Positions 1-6,331 of a DNA stretch of 16,518 nt are shown here, piece after piece. The stretch comes from Devosia sp. (GTDB taxonomy: Bacteria > Pseudomonadota > Alphaproteobacteria > Rhizobiales > Devosiaceae). The first letter of the stretch is position 1. Each line of letters opens with the position of its first letter. The notes beneath the pieces are model-generated. The model did no database searches and was not told the DNA's origin. It saw only the letters and a program-made list of their open reading frames with translations. The DNA lies in assembly GCA_016793415.1 (NCBI GenBank), contig JAEUMC010000695.1, positions 1 to 16,518 on the forward strand, read 5' to 3'. Both the position numbers and the translations under genes were made by a program.

Positions 1-299
1 GCGCGCGGCTCGCGACGCCCGTCAAACACCTCAACGCCCTGCCCGGTGAGATAATCGACGACGCGGGGATCGGTGCTGTCAGGGTTGCAGCCGCCGACAC
101 GGACGGACACCCCGGCCTCGACGAAGGGCATCAGCGTCAGAATGGTATCGGGAAGCAGGTGCATCCAGCAGGCGAGGCGCCGACCGGACAGGTCGGTACG
201 GCGAACCTCCGCGCCAAAGCGTTCGCTGATCGGATGAGTGAAGCGAAGCCATTCGAGCGCCGCTTCGATCTCGGCAGTCGCCATCCGGTCCGCAGACAT
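1..299 (-). CDS. S-adenosylhomocysteine hydrolase-like protein (N-terminal part, cut by window edge)
   Basis: The reading frame opens at an ATG with a good GAGGTG ribosome site 7 bases upstream and runs off the left edge, so only about 99 residues are visible. The segment LSGRRLACWMHLLPDT, followed by a valine-rich strand and GGCNPDSTD, aligns with the substrate-domain start of S-adenosylhomocysteine hydrolase (usual form: CLHMT, then SCNIFSTQD). That enzyme splits SAH into adenosine and homocysteine in the cytosol. The match is partial. The His of the CLHMT motif is kept, but the following Thr position is Leu and the NIFSTQD block is altered, so this looks like a divergent paralogue rather than the housekeeping enzyme. 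The NAD-binding domain is outside the window. It starts 16 bp after the DUF2200 stop, so it is probably the third gene of the lysE-DUF2200 unit. The family call is moderately sure; the activity is unknown. Confidence 0.6.
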   Translation of the reverse strand, partial: MSADRMATAEIEAALEWLRFTHPISERFGAEVRRTDLSGRRLACWMHLLPDTILTLMPFVEAGVSVRVGGCNPDSTDPRVVDYLTGQGVEVFDGRREPR

Positions 300-315
300 A
301 AGGTCACCTCACTGG

Positions 316-696
316 TCAGCCGGGCGTTGGAGCCCTCAGGATCTTTTCCATCGCCTTGCCCTTGGCGAGCTCGTCGATAAGTTTGTCCATGTAGCGGATC
401 TCGCGCATCATCGGCTCTTCGATGGTCTCGACGCGAACGCCGCACACCACCCCGGTGATCAGCGAGCGCGCCGGGTTGAGCCGTGGCGCCGAGGTGAAGA
501 AGGCTTCGAGGTTGCTGCCCTTTACCATTTCGGCCTCGAGCGACTGCTGCGTGTGGCCGGTCAGCCAGCGGAGAATCTCGTCGACCTCGGCCCTGCTCCG
601 TCCCTTGCTCTCCGCCTTGGCGATGTAGAGCGGATAGATCTTGCCGATGTTGTAGGCGTAGACCCGATCCCTGACCTTGTCCGTCGCTTCCCGCAT
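316..696 (-). CDS. DUF2200 family protein
   Basis: This 126-residue protein matches the whole DUF2200 family. It has [19 protein letters not shown] near residues 15-33, EILRWLTG at 40-47, [17 protein letters not shown] at 74-90 and [20 protein letters not shown] at 99-118. The last part looks like a long amphipathic helix. The biochemical role of the family is not known; the proteins are small and cytosolic, with no signal peptide or membrane segment. I chose the ATG at 696 because the family starts just before the YxxxxxxIYPLY block and a GGGGGTG purine-rich site precedes it. A longer in-frame opening exists upstream but would run into lysE. The start lies 8 bp after the lysE stop and the stop lies 16 bp before the SAHH-like start, so the three are probably co-transcribed. 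Confidence 0.85.
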   Translation of the reverse strand: MREATDKVRDRVYAYNIGKIYPLYIAKAESKGRSRAEVDEILRWLTGHTQQSLEAEMVKGSNLEAFFTSAPRLNPARSLITGVVCGVRVETIEEPMMREIRYMDKLIDELAKGKAMEKILRAPTPG

Positions 697-704
697 CTCA
701 CCCC

Positions 705-1328
705 CTATCTGGCCTCGATGATCAACCGGATGCCGAGGATGCCGATAAAGGCGGCGGCAGCGCGATCGACCCAGAGCTTGGCGCTCAGATACAACGCTCG
801 CGGCCTTGCGGCCGAGAAGGCGACGGCGACGATGCTGTACCACAGCGTTTCCTGCAGGAAGATCAGCGGTGGCAGGGCCCAGTAGAGCCAGGGCTCGGGA
901 CTGGCCGGCAGCAGCGCCGCGAACACCGCGCCGAACACCGCGACGATCTTGGGATTGCTGAGCTGGGTGAGAAGTCCGAAGGTGAACGCCTTCCGCGGAT
1001 CGGCGGCGGGCGCGGCGCCGGTCTCGACGGTGATGGGGTCGGCGGCGTGGCTCCAGATCTTCCAGGCGAGGTAAACAAGGTAGAGGCCGCCGGCGACCTT
1101 CAATGCGGTAAACAACAGGCCGCCATCCTGCATCAGGGTGCGCAACCCGAGCACCGCGAGGGCGCCGTAGAGCATGGCCCCTACCCCCATGCCGAGCGCC
1201 GCGGCCAGCCCTTCGGTGCGCGACTGGGCGACGGCGGTGCGGACCACGAAGACGAAGCTCGGGCCCGGGCTGATGGCGCCGAGCAACAGGGCGCCAAGGA
1301 TGGCAAAGAGGGGCAGGAAATGGTCCAT
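705..1328 (-). CDS. LysE/RhtB family amino-acid exporter
   Basis: This is a 207-residue inner-membrane protein with about six hydrophobic segments, the usual size for the LysE/RhtB/YggA family that exports amino acids such as lysine, homoserine or threonine. The family signature appears near the N-terminus as [16 protein letters not shown] (about residues 17-32), followed by a glycine-rich segment, [11 protein letters not shown] second conserved part, [13 protein letters not shown], lies near residues 115-127. A GGAGG ribosome site sits 6-7 bases before the ATG. It is the first gene of a tight minus-strand set with DUF2200 and the SAHH-like gene. The substrate cannot be read from the sequence. 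If the SAHH-like neighbour works on homocysteine metabolism, export of a related amino acid would fit, but that is inference. Confidence 0.9.
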   Translation of the reverse strand: MDHFLPLFAILGALLLGAISPGPSFVFVVRTAVAQSRTEGLAAALGMGVGAMLYGALAVLGLRTLMQDGGLLFTALKVAGGLYLVYLAWKIWSHAADPITVETGAAPAADPRKAFTFGLLTQLSNPKIVAVFGAVFAALLPASPEPWLYWALPPLIFLQETLWYSIVAVAFSAARPRALYLSAKLWVDRAAAAFIGILGIRLIIEAR

Positions 1329-1394
1329 GGGAGCCTCCGGATCAGCCGGGAGGCTAGCGCGGCACGATGGCGGTGATCAACTGCCGGGCGACCT

Positions 1395-1427
1395 CCCCCG
1401 CTCGGCGTGGACTCGCCGGAGCGGGGG
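1395..1427. terminator. GC-rich hairpin between the 1451-1801 gene and lysE
   Basis: CCCCCGCTCGGCG at 1395-1407 pairs with CGCC plus GAGCGGGGG at 1414-1427, with one bulged G and a 6-base loop. It lies 24 bp past the stop of the minus-strand secreted-protein gene and upstream of lysE. It has no T-run on either strand, so it may be a factor-dependent terminator or 3' end-protecting structure rather than a classic intrinsic terminator. Confidence 0.45.
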
Positions 1428-1450
1428 CCAGTTCGAGGGCCGGTGGCCAG

Positions 1451-1801
1451 TTACATCTTCTCGACCTTGGCCGGTTCGCGGCTGATGATCTCGCGATCGC
1501 AGGCGTCGTAGGTGATGTAATAGGCGACGTACTCGTGGTCGTAGTTCTTCTTCTTGGCGGAGAACAGATAGATGCCTTCCTCGGCTTCCTTCTCCAGCTT
1601 CTCGATGTTCTTGTAGTTGCGCTTCTTGAGGTACTTGATCGCCTGCTTGACGGTCTGGCAATCGTACTCGTCGTAGTGCTGCTCTTCGTAGACCGGCTTC
1701 AGTTCGCCGGCCATGACGGCAGGCGAGCCGGAAACAGCGACCAGCGAAAGGGCAAGGGCAGCGAAGGTCGGGCGGGCAAAGCTATTGAGACGTGCGAACA
1801 T
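1451..1801 (-). CDS. Secreted small protein, unknown role (possible PepSY-like fold)
   Basis: The 116-residue product begins with a typical Sec signal peptide: a positive start (MFARLNSFAR), a hydrophobic core (about residues 12-24) and a likely cleavage after AVMA near residue 31. The mature part of about 85 residues is rich in Lys, Glu and Tyr and has two Cys (in YDCQT and YDACD), which could form one disulphide in the periplasm. The pattern of a helix with RNYKNIEKLEKE, then EGIYLFSAKK, then YVAYYITYDACDREII resembles the helix-strand-strand plan of PepSY domains. This is only a weak likeness by eye and I do not recognise the family. A GGAG ribosome site precedes the ATG. The gene is alone, with a structured leader upstream (see 1821-1894). 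Confidence 0.75.
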   Translation of the reverse strand: MFARLNSFARPTFAALALSLVAVSGSPAVMAGELKPVYEEQHYDEYDCQTVKQAIKYLKKRNYKNIEKLEKEAEEGIYLFSAKKKNYDHEYVAYYITYDACDREIISREPAKVEKM

Positions 1802-1820
1802 TCAGTCCACTCCATTTGGG

Positions 1821-1839
1821 GCAGGCACCGATTGCCTGC
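1821..1839. promoter_or_regulatory. Perfect hairpin in the leader of the secreted-protein gene
   Basis: GCAGGCA at 1821-1827 pairs perfectly with TGCCTGC at 1833-1839 across a 5-base loop, 19 bp upstream of the ATG at 1801. It could be an RNA leader hairpin or a protein operator. There is no T-run, so a classic terminator for the upstream DUF924 gene is less likely. Confidence 0.5.
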
Positions 1840-1866
1840 GGGTGAGAGAGGACTAGCGGGTCGAGG

Positions 1867-1894
1867 CTGAACCGGCCTGTACCCACCGGTTCAG
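1867..1894. promoter_or_regulatory. Second perfect hairpin (9-bp stem) in the same leader
   Basis: CTGAACCGG at 1867-1875 pairs perfectly with CCGGTTCAG at 1886-1894, with a 10-base loop. It sits between the DUF924 stop and the secreted-protein start. A candidate minus-strand -10 box (CATAAT, 1913-1918) lies just upstream, so the hairpin would fall early in the transcript. It could equally end DUF924 transcription, but no T-run follows on the minus strand. Confidence 0.5.
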
Positions 1895-1912
1895 TCGGCA
1901 TTCATAAGTCGT

Positions 1913-1918
1913 ATTATG
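1913..1918 (-). promoter_or_regulatory. Candidate -10 box for the secreted-protein gene
   Basis: On the minus strand CATAAT matches five of six bases of the sigma-70 -10 box, in a locally AT-rich patch that stands out in this GC-rich window. A partial -35 (CTGACC) lies 19 bp upstream, inside the end of the DUF924 gene. The spacing is a little long, so this is tentative. Confidence 0.35.
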
Positions 1919-1939
1919 ATTTTTCAGACCACTTTGCGG

Positions 1940-2482
1940 TCAGAACATGCCATCGCCGGAGTTGATGTACTCAAGCTCCTCGGGCGTGGAGCTGCGGCCG
2001 AGGGCGGCGTTGCGGCGCGGATAGCGGCCGAAACGGGCGATGCAGTCGCGATGCATGATCTCGTATTTCAGGGTGCCCTCATCGCCGAGCACGGTGAACA
2101 GGCGAATGGCCTCGTCGTGCACCTCGAGATTCTCGGAATGCATGTAGGGCATGTAGAAGAACATGCGGCGGCGCGGCTCGACTCGCAGGTCGTCGCCGGT
2201 TGCCACCGCCTCCTGCGCCAACCGCAGTGCCATGGCATCGGAGGCAAAGGCCTCGGGGCGCTGCCGATGCAGCTGCCGGCAGAACTGATCGAGCACGATG
2301 ATCTCGGCGAGGCGACCCGACGGCGAGGTGCGCCACCAGGCGGCGTCGCCCCGCGCCACGGCGGCGTAGGTTGCGGTGAAGCGCTCGGCGAGCACGGCAT
2401 CGAACTCGGGCTTGCCGCCGAACCAGTCCGCCTCGCCGTGCTCGACGAACCAGAAATTCAGGATGTCATCGGGGGAGGTCAT
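1940..2482 (-). CDS. DUF924 family protein
   Basis: The 180-residue protein is full length for the DUF924 family. It opens with ILNFWFVEHGEADWFGG (residues 7-23) and then FDAVLAERF. The family core follows as GRLAEIIVLDQFCRQLHR (about 56-73), and MFFYMPYMHSE with conserved aromatic residues and His lies near 107-117. The family is predicted to be all-alpha and TPR-like. No enzymatic role is established and no signal peptide is seen. GGAG lies about 8 bases before the ATG. It is divergent from the small FlbD-like gene, sharing a roughly 100-bp upstream region. The product is probably cytosolic and the gene monocistronic. Confidence 0.85.
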   Translation of the reverse strand: MTSPDDILNFWFVEHGEADWFGGKPEFDAVLAERFTATYAAVARGDAAWWRTSPSGRLAEIIVLDQFCRQLHRQRPEAFASDAMALRLAQEAVATGDDLRVEPRRRMFFYMPYMHSENLEVHDEAIRLFTVLGDEGTLKYEIMHRDCIARFGRYPRRNAALGRSSTPEELEYINSGDGMF

Positions 2483-2581
2483 GCTGATGTCTCCGGTTCA
2501 CGCTTCATTTCCCATGGACCCGGCATGATGTCACCGGCCGCACGGCGCTGGGGTATGTGGGGCGACAGCGAGGAGAATTCT

Positions 2582-2791
2582 ATGCGGCTGGTAAAACTCG
2601 ATACGCCCGATGGCATCATCTACGTCAACCCCGAGCATGTGGTGGCGGTGGTGAAGGGGTTGCGCGATACCAAGATCGATACGGTGTCGGGCGTGCACGT
2701 GGTGAAGGACCCGCCCGAGGTGGTGGCGCGGTTGTTGGGCATGGAAGAAATCGAACTCGATGTGACGCCCCGGATGATCAACCGGGGCTAA
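2582..2791 (+). CDS. Small FlbD-like protein (69 residues)
   Basis: An in-frame opening extends far upstream opposite DUF924, but the real start is almost certainly the ATG at 2582, preceded by a strong GAGGAG ribosome site 6 bases away. The short product begins MRLVKLDTPDGIIYVNPEHVV. It then has TKIDTVSGVHVVKDPPEVVARLLG, which follows the strand pattern of FlbD-family small proteins (a basic strand, an NG or DG turn, an Asn-containing strand, then a sensitive-T, V, K, E-V-V tail). FlbD-family proteins are linked to flagella in some bacteria, but many stand-alone homologues have no known job, and there are no flagellar genes here. A hairpin at 2818-2840 follows the stop. I am confident that it is a gene and tentative about the family. 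Confidence 0.7.
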   Translation: MRLVKLDTPDGIIYVNPEHVVAVVKGLRDTKIDTVSGVHVVKDPPEVVARLLGMEEIELDVTPRMINRG

Positions 2792-2817
2792 CCGGGCTCA
2801 GCGCAACTGCTCGAACT

Positions 2818-2840
2818 GAGCGTGGGCCACCCCCACGCTC
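2818..2840. terminator. Bidirectional terminator-like hairpin at a convergent gene end
   Basis: GAGCGTGGG at 2818-2826 pairs perfectly with CCCACGCTC at 2832-2840 around a 5-base loop. It lies in the 58-bp gap between the plus-strand FlbD-like gene and the minus-strand dehydrogenase, where a terminator for both is expected. There is no T-run, as in most hairpins of this window. Confidence 0.6.
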
Positions 2841-2849
2841 CGGCGACAC

Positions 2850-3851
2850 CTACACCGTCACGATCGCCTTGATGACACCGGTTCGGTCGTGGGCCCAGAC
2901 CGGCATGTCCTCAGGCACCCTGTCCATCGTAGTGGCGTGGGTCGCGAGCCTGTCGGTGGGCACCTTGCCCTGCCGGATCGACTCCATGACATGCTCGAAA
3001 TCGGCACGGATGGCGTTGCGGGACGCGCGGATGGTGAGTTCGCGGCGATGTACCTCGCTGTCGGGGAACACCAGGTCGCCCTTGATCACCCCGACCAGAG
3101 TATAGCTGCCGCCATTGCGGAGGTGGAACAGTGAGGCGTTCATCGCCTTGATCGAACCGGTGGAATCGAACACCGCGTCGAAGCCGCTGGATTTGATCGC
3201 GGTGAACTCGCCGCCCTCCAGCTCGGAAGGCGAGAAGGTGCGGAAACCCAGCGCGCGGGTTGCGGCGATCTTGTCCGGCGCGGCATCGATGACGGTGACA
3301 TCGGCGCCGGCGATTTTGGCAAAGAACGCGACACCCAACCCGATCGGGCCCGAGCCGACGACGAGGGCGCGCGTGCCGGGCTTCAGCTCAGCGGTACGGC
3401 GAATGGCATGGGCGCCGATGGCGAGGAACTCGACCATCGCCGCATCGCGGAGGCTGAGCCCGTCGGCCTTGTAAAGGTTGCCCGCCGGCATGACGATCTC
3501 TTCGGCCATGCCGCCGGGCGCATGCACGCCGATGACCTTGAGCGTCTCGCAGCAATTGGCGCGCCCCTCGAGGCAAGCCGGGCAATGGCCGCAGTTGAGA
3601 TAAGGGTTGATCACCACCGGGTCGCCGGCGGCGAAAGCCTCGCCGTTGGGGTCGACGACGACGCCGCTCAACTCGTGGCCGATGACGCGAGGGTATTCGA
3701 AGTAGGGAAAGTTGCCTTCGAAGATGTGGTAGTCGGTGCCGCAGATGCCGATGTGGCGAATGGCGACACGGACCCAGCCGGGCCGCAGCTCCGGGCGGTC
3801 GATGTCGATCAGCGCCAGCTGTTCGGGCGCGGTGCAGGATATGGCTCGCAT
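2850..3851 (-). CDS. Zinc-dependent alcohol dehydrogenase (RspB/IdnD-like MDR family)
   Basis: This 333-residue medium-chain dehydrogenase oxidises a secondary alcohol, probably a sugar alcohol or sugar acid, with NAD. The catalytic zinc site is visible as C37 in GICGTD and H59-E60 in GHE, with a further glutamate, E141, in MVEFLAIG. The structural zinc site is C87, C90, C93 and C101. The Rossmann motif GSGPIGLG (166-173) ends at D189 in VTVIDA, which favours NAD over NADP. The whole pattern, including the IGVHAPGG segment, resembles RspB, L-idonate and L-galactonate dehydrogenases more than classical threonine dehydrogenase. It diverges from the threonine aldolase gene across a 96-bp region. 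A GAGGAG ribosome site 6 bases before the ATG lies within a small hairpin (3857-3870). The exact substrate is not decidable here. Confidence 0.9.
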   Translation of the reverse strand: MRAISCTAPEQLALIDIDRPELRPGWVRVAIRHIGICGTDYHIFEGNFPYFEYPRVIGHELSGVVVDPNGEAFAAGDPVVINPYLNCGHCPACLEGRANCCETLKVIGVHAPGGMAEEIVMPAGNLYKADGLSLRDAAMVEFLAIGAHAIRRTAELKPGTRALVVGSGPIGLGVAFFAKIAGADVTVIDAAPDKIAATRALGFRTFSPSELEGGEFTAIKSSGFDAVFDSTGSIKAMNASLFHLRNGGSYTLVGVIKGDLVFPDSEVHRRELTIRASRNAIRADFEHVMESIRQGKVPTDRLATHATTMDRVPEDMPVWAHDRTGVIKAIVTV

Positions 3852-3856
3852 GGGGT

Positions 3857-3870
3857 CTCCTCTTGAGGAG
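3857..3870 (-). promoter_or_regulatory. Small hairpin masking the ribosome site of the dehydrogenase gene
   Basis: In the minus-strand mRNA, CTCCT pairs with AGGAG across the loop CAAG. The right half is the ribosome site of the dehydrogenase gene, 6 bases before its ATG. The stem has only 5 bp, so any effect on translation would be modest and the match could be chance in purine/pyrimidine-rich sequence. Confidence 0.4.
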
Positions 3871-3947
3871 GATCATAGCGGTGCGTGGCTTCACCACAAG
3901 CACCCGGCAGGCTACAACCCCCCGCGTCTTTAGTGGGGTATTTCAGC

Positions 3948-4973
3948 GTGAATTTCGCGAGCGATAACTGGGCCGGGGCGACGCCGGAGGTGATGGCGGC
4001 GCTGGCACGGCACAATGATGGGTATTCGCCGGCCTATGGCGGGGACCCGCTCAGCCTCGGCGTCAGGGAGCGGTTCTCGAGACTGTTCGAGCGCGAAGTC
4101 GAAGTGTGGTTCACGGCCACGGGCACGGCGTCGAACTCGCTGGGGCTGGCCGCGCTGAGCCGGCCGGGCGGCGTGGTGTTCTGCGGTGAAGATGCGCATA
4201 TTCATACCGATGAAAGCGGCGCCACCGAGTTCCAGTCTGGCGGCATGAAGCTGGCGCCGGTCGCGAGCCCGCTCGGACTGATCGATCCGCAGGCCCTGGT
4301 GACGGCGCTCGGCAAGCACTCGCCCGGCGGACGCAGCGTGCCGCTGGCGCTGAGCCTCACCAACGCGACCGAGTGGGGCACCGTCTATTCGGTCGCGCAG
4401 GTGGCCGAGCTGGCAACGATCGCGCGCGATGCTGGGCTGAAGGTGCACATGGATGGGGCCCGCTTCGGCAATGCCGTGGCGGCGCTCGGGGTCACGCCGG
4501 CCGAGCTGACCTGGAAAGCCGGCGTGGACCTCCTGTCGTTCGGGGCCACCAAGAACGGCTGCTGGGCGGCCGAGGCGATCGTGGTGTTCACGCCGGGGCT
4601 GCTCGGAGATTTTGAAGCGCGCCGCCAGCGGGCCGGGCATACGTTCTCGAAGGCGCGGTTCGTTGCCGCGCAGTTCGAGGGGTATCTCGAGAGCGGCAAC
4701 TGGCTGCGTCGCGCCGGGCATGCCAACGCCATGTCGGACCGTCTGCGCGCCGGGATCCGGGCGAGTAAAGTAGCGCGGCTCGGTTGGGAGAACACCGCGA
4801 ACGAGGTGTTCGCGGTGATTTCGATAGCGGCCCTGGCACGCGTGCGCGCGGCCGGTGGCGCGGCGCACGAGTGGCCGGCGAGCGGACTTCCGGCAGACGA
4901 GACGCTGGTGCGGCTGGTGACCAGCTGGGCGACGACCGAGGTGGATGTCGACGGGTTTCTGGGGTTGCTTTAG
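3948..4973 (+). CDS. ltaE: Low-specificity L-threonine aldolase
   Basis: This PLP enzyme of fold type I splits threonine or allo-threonine to glycine and acetaldehyde in the cytosol. With the GTG start at 3948 the product is 341 residues, the usual length, and begins MNFASDNWAGATPEVM, which is where the family begins. The upstream ATG at 3885 would add an unlike, proline-rich tail. Key residues are visible: H84 in EDAHIHTDESGA stacks on the cofactor, D169 and R172 sit in HMDGARFGN, and K202 in SFGATKNG is the Schiff-base lysine. The ribosome site is weak (GTGGGG about 10 bases upstream). It diverges from the zinc dehydrogenase and converges on the dioxygenase gene, with a long inverted repeat in the gap. 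The function is well supported; the stereospecificity is not. Confidence 0.9.
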   Translation: MNFASDNWAGATPEVMAALARHNDGYSPAYGGDPLSLGVRERFSRLFEREVEVWFTATGTASNSLGLAALSRPGGVVFCGEDAHIHTDESGATEFQSGGMKLAPVASPLGLIDPQALVTALGKHSPGGRSVPLALSLTNATEWGTVYSVAQVAELATIARDAGLKVHMDGARFGNAVAALGVTPAELTWKAGVDLLSFGATKNGCWAAEAIVVFTPGLLGDFEARRQRAGHTFSKARFVAAQFEGYLESGNWLRRAGHANAMSDRLRAGIRASKVARLGWENTANEVFAVISIAALARVRAAGGAAHEWPASGLPADETLVRLVTSWATTEVDVDGFLGLL

Positions 4974-5002
4974 GGCTGACTATCGCTGAGCTGGTGCGAG
5001 CC

Positions 5003-5110
5003 GCCCCCCACCCTTAATCCCTCCCCGCAAGGGGGAGGGAGACGATAGAAGCGCGATATCAGTGTGAGGGTCTCCCTCCCCCTTGCGGGGAGGGGACAGG
5101 GGTGGGGGGC
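5003..5110. repeat. Long nested inverted repeat between convergent genes
   Basis: The 41-base arm at 5003-5043 is the near-perfect reverse complement of 5070-5110, with 37 of 41 positions paired and the mismatches confined to one 5-base block. The 26-base loop is 5044-5069. Each arm is itself self-complementary (CCCTCCCC then GGGGAGGG around GCAA), so it can fold as one long hairpin or two short ones. It fills the gap between the threonine aldolase stop and the dioxygenase stop, a place for a two-way terminator. It resembles the GC-rich REP-like elements common between genes in Hyphomicrobiales, and I infer that it is one of these. Confidence 0.85.
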
Positions 5111-5131
5111 AGCCCGCACCTGCGGTGGCGG

Positions 5132-6049
5132 TTAGCCCACCACGACCTTCACCAGATTGCCGGCCGGATCGCGTGTTTCGATCCCCTCGTTGGTATCGGT
5201 GTAACCCGCCCCGATCGCGCCCAATCGAGCCTTCACCGCCTCCAGCGTCGCCTGATCCGGCACCGCAACGTGGAACCAACGCAGCCCCGCCGACCCCTTC
5301 GGCGCCTGGGCGGCGTTCGGGCCGGACCAGATGTTGAACGCGATAGTGTGCGGCGGATAGTCGAGCCCGAGGTCGCCCATGCCGAAGCGGCGCATGATGA
5401 ACAGGCCGCCGAAGCCGAGCCCGTCGCGGTAGTAGCGCATCGCCTGCTCGAGATCGTTGACGTGCAGATGGATGTGGCCGATGCGGGTACCCTCCGGCAT
5501 CAGCGGCGGAACGGCGTTGATGTCATCGAGCTCGGCAAGCAGGTCATCGACATCGATCGCCTCGCGACCGGAGTGCGGCGAACCGTCGACGGTCTTGACG
5601 TAGAAGCCGTCCTCACCGTCGCCGATGGTGCCACGCCACGGCGTCTCGAAGGTGATCTCGATGCCGTTATTGTCGTAGTCCCACAGGTAGATCGCCTCGG
5701 AGACGAGGTGATCGGTGGGCGAAATACGGACGCGGCGCATCAGGGCGCGCACCACCATTTCGGCTAGCGCCTTGCGGGTCGGGACGTGCACGGCCACGTG
5801 GTAGAGGCCGAGCGAACGATCGGGAAATGGGCTTGTGGCACCCAGTTCGAGGGTGATCAGTTCGCGGCCGCCGGCCCCGAGGTGCAAGGCCTCGGCATCC
5901 TCGGAAATGAGTTCAAGGCCGACCACGTCGCGCCATACGGCCAGCGCCTTGTCGCGGTCGCTGACACCGATGCGGACGGCGCCGAGATGGGTGGTGAGCG
6001 GCAGGGTGGGAGCGGAGCGGACCGCGGCCTGGGATTCGACAGTGATCAT
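5132..6049 (-). CDS. Ring-cleaving dioxygenase of the VOC superfamily (CatE/YfiE-like)
   Basis: This 305-residue protein has four VOC modules in two halves, the plan of CatE-type catechol 2,3-dioxygenases, which open aromatic diols next to the hydroxyls. The N-terminal half has LGAVRIGVSD (22-31), YHVAVHVPTRKALAEM (83-98) and LVSEAIYLWDYDNNGIEITFE (residues 115-135). This SEA.YL.D..NNGIEI block is typical of the CatE/YfiE group. The C-terminal half has GHIHLHVNDL (191-200), an AFNIWSG block near 237-243, WFHVAVPD (258-265) and DPAGN near 294-298. I chose the ATG at 6049 because VOC homology begins shortly after it; the opening extends further upstream without family likeness. The ribosome site is poor (GAGA). 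No other aromatic-degradation gene is nearby, so the substrate is unknown. A glyoxalase-like role remains possible. Confidence 0.8.
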   Translation of the reverse strand: MITVESQAAVRSAPTLPLTTHLGAVRIGVSDRDKALAVWRDVVGLELISEDAEALHLGAGGRELITLELGATSPFPDRSLGLYHVAVHVPTRKALAEMVVRALMRRVRISPTDHLVSEAIYLWDYDNNGIEITFETPWRGTIGDGEDGFYVKTVDGSPHSGREAIDVDDLLAELDDINAVPPLMPEGTRIGHIHLHVNDLEQAMRYYRDGLGFGGLFIMRRFGMGDLGLDYPPHTIAFNIWSGPNAAQAPKGSAGLRWFHVAVPDQATLEAVKARLGAIGAGYTDTNEGIETRDPAGNLVKVVVG

Positions 6050-6112
6050 GATGGGGTCTCGCAACGAGGTTGGGTTGACCCTGATATGGCCGAGGCCGAC
6101 GGGCAAGCCAAT

Positions 6113-6141
6113 GTCGTCGAGACGACGTACAGTCGATACGT
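6113..6141. promoter_or_regulatory. Clustered palindromes upstream of the dioxygenase gene
   Basis: GTCGTC-GA-GACGAC (6113-6126) is followed, overlapping by two bases, by ACGTA-N7-TACGT (6125-6141), about 65-90 bp upstream of the dioxygenase ATG. The size and symmetry suit a dimeric regulator's operator. No regulator gene is adjacent and I cannot name one. A further perfect 10-bp palindrome, GGCGATCGCC, lies at 6190-6199, but that motif is common. Confidence 0.35.
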
Positions 6142-6253
6142 TTCTGCGCGAATGGGGCCGGTCAGGGAGGTGATTACCACCGCTGTGGAGGCGATCGCCG
6201 TCTCCTACAACGAGAGAAGACACTAATCGCGCCGCCGGTTCTCAGAAAAGCGA

Positions 6254-6303
6254 CCACCACCCCCATCCCCGTTTGGGGATGGATGGTGGGGAGGGAGTGG
6301 TGG
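6254..6303. repeat. Nested hairpin downstream of the ABC operon
   Basis: The inner stem CCATCCCC/GGGGATGG (6263-6270 with 6275-6282) has a GTTT loop. The outer stem is CCACCAC at 6254-6260 with GTGGTGG at 6297-6303. It begins 29 bp past the ABC permease stop on the minus strand, so it probably ends that operon's transcript. Its C-rich/G-rich make-up is like the larger intergenic repeats in the window. The rest of the 282-bp gap 6050-6331 holds only the dioxygenase upstream region. Confidence 0.6.
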
Positions 6304-6331
6304 CCGTACTGCTGCCGGAGTGGCGCCGAGG

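Noticed and set aside
3885..3947. ATG at 3885 as the start of the threonine aldolase
   Set aside because: The 21 added residues are proline-rich and unlike the family, and they lie in the divergent promoter region. The GTG at 3948 gives the normal N-terminus.
5132..5550. Apparent loss of the last metal-binding Glu in the CatE-like dioxygenase (Lys at the DPAGN...VKV position)
   Set aside because: Members of the CatE/YfiE group already differ from classical extradiol enzymes at this place, so this need not mean an inactive enzyme. A structure-based alignment would be needed.
6050..6223. N-terminal extension of the dioxygenase to an upstream ATG
   Set aside because: The extra 58 residues have no VOC likeness and would cover the palindromic regulatory region; the ATG at 6049 fits the family start.
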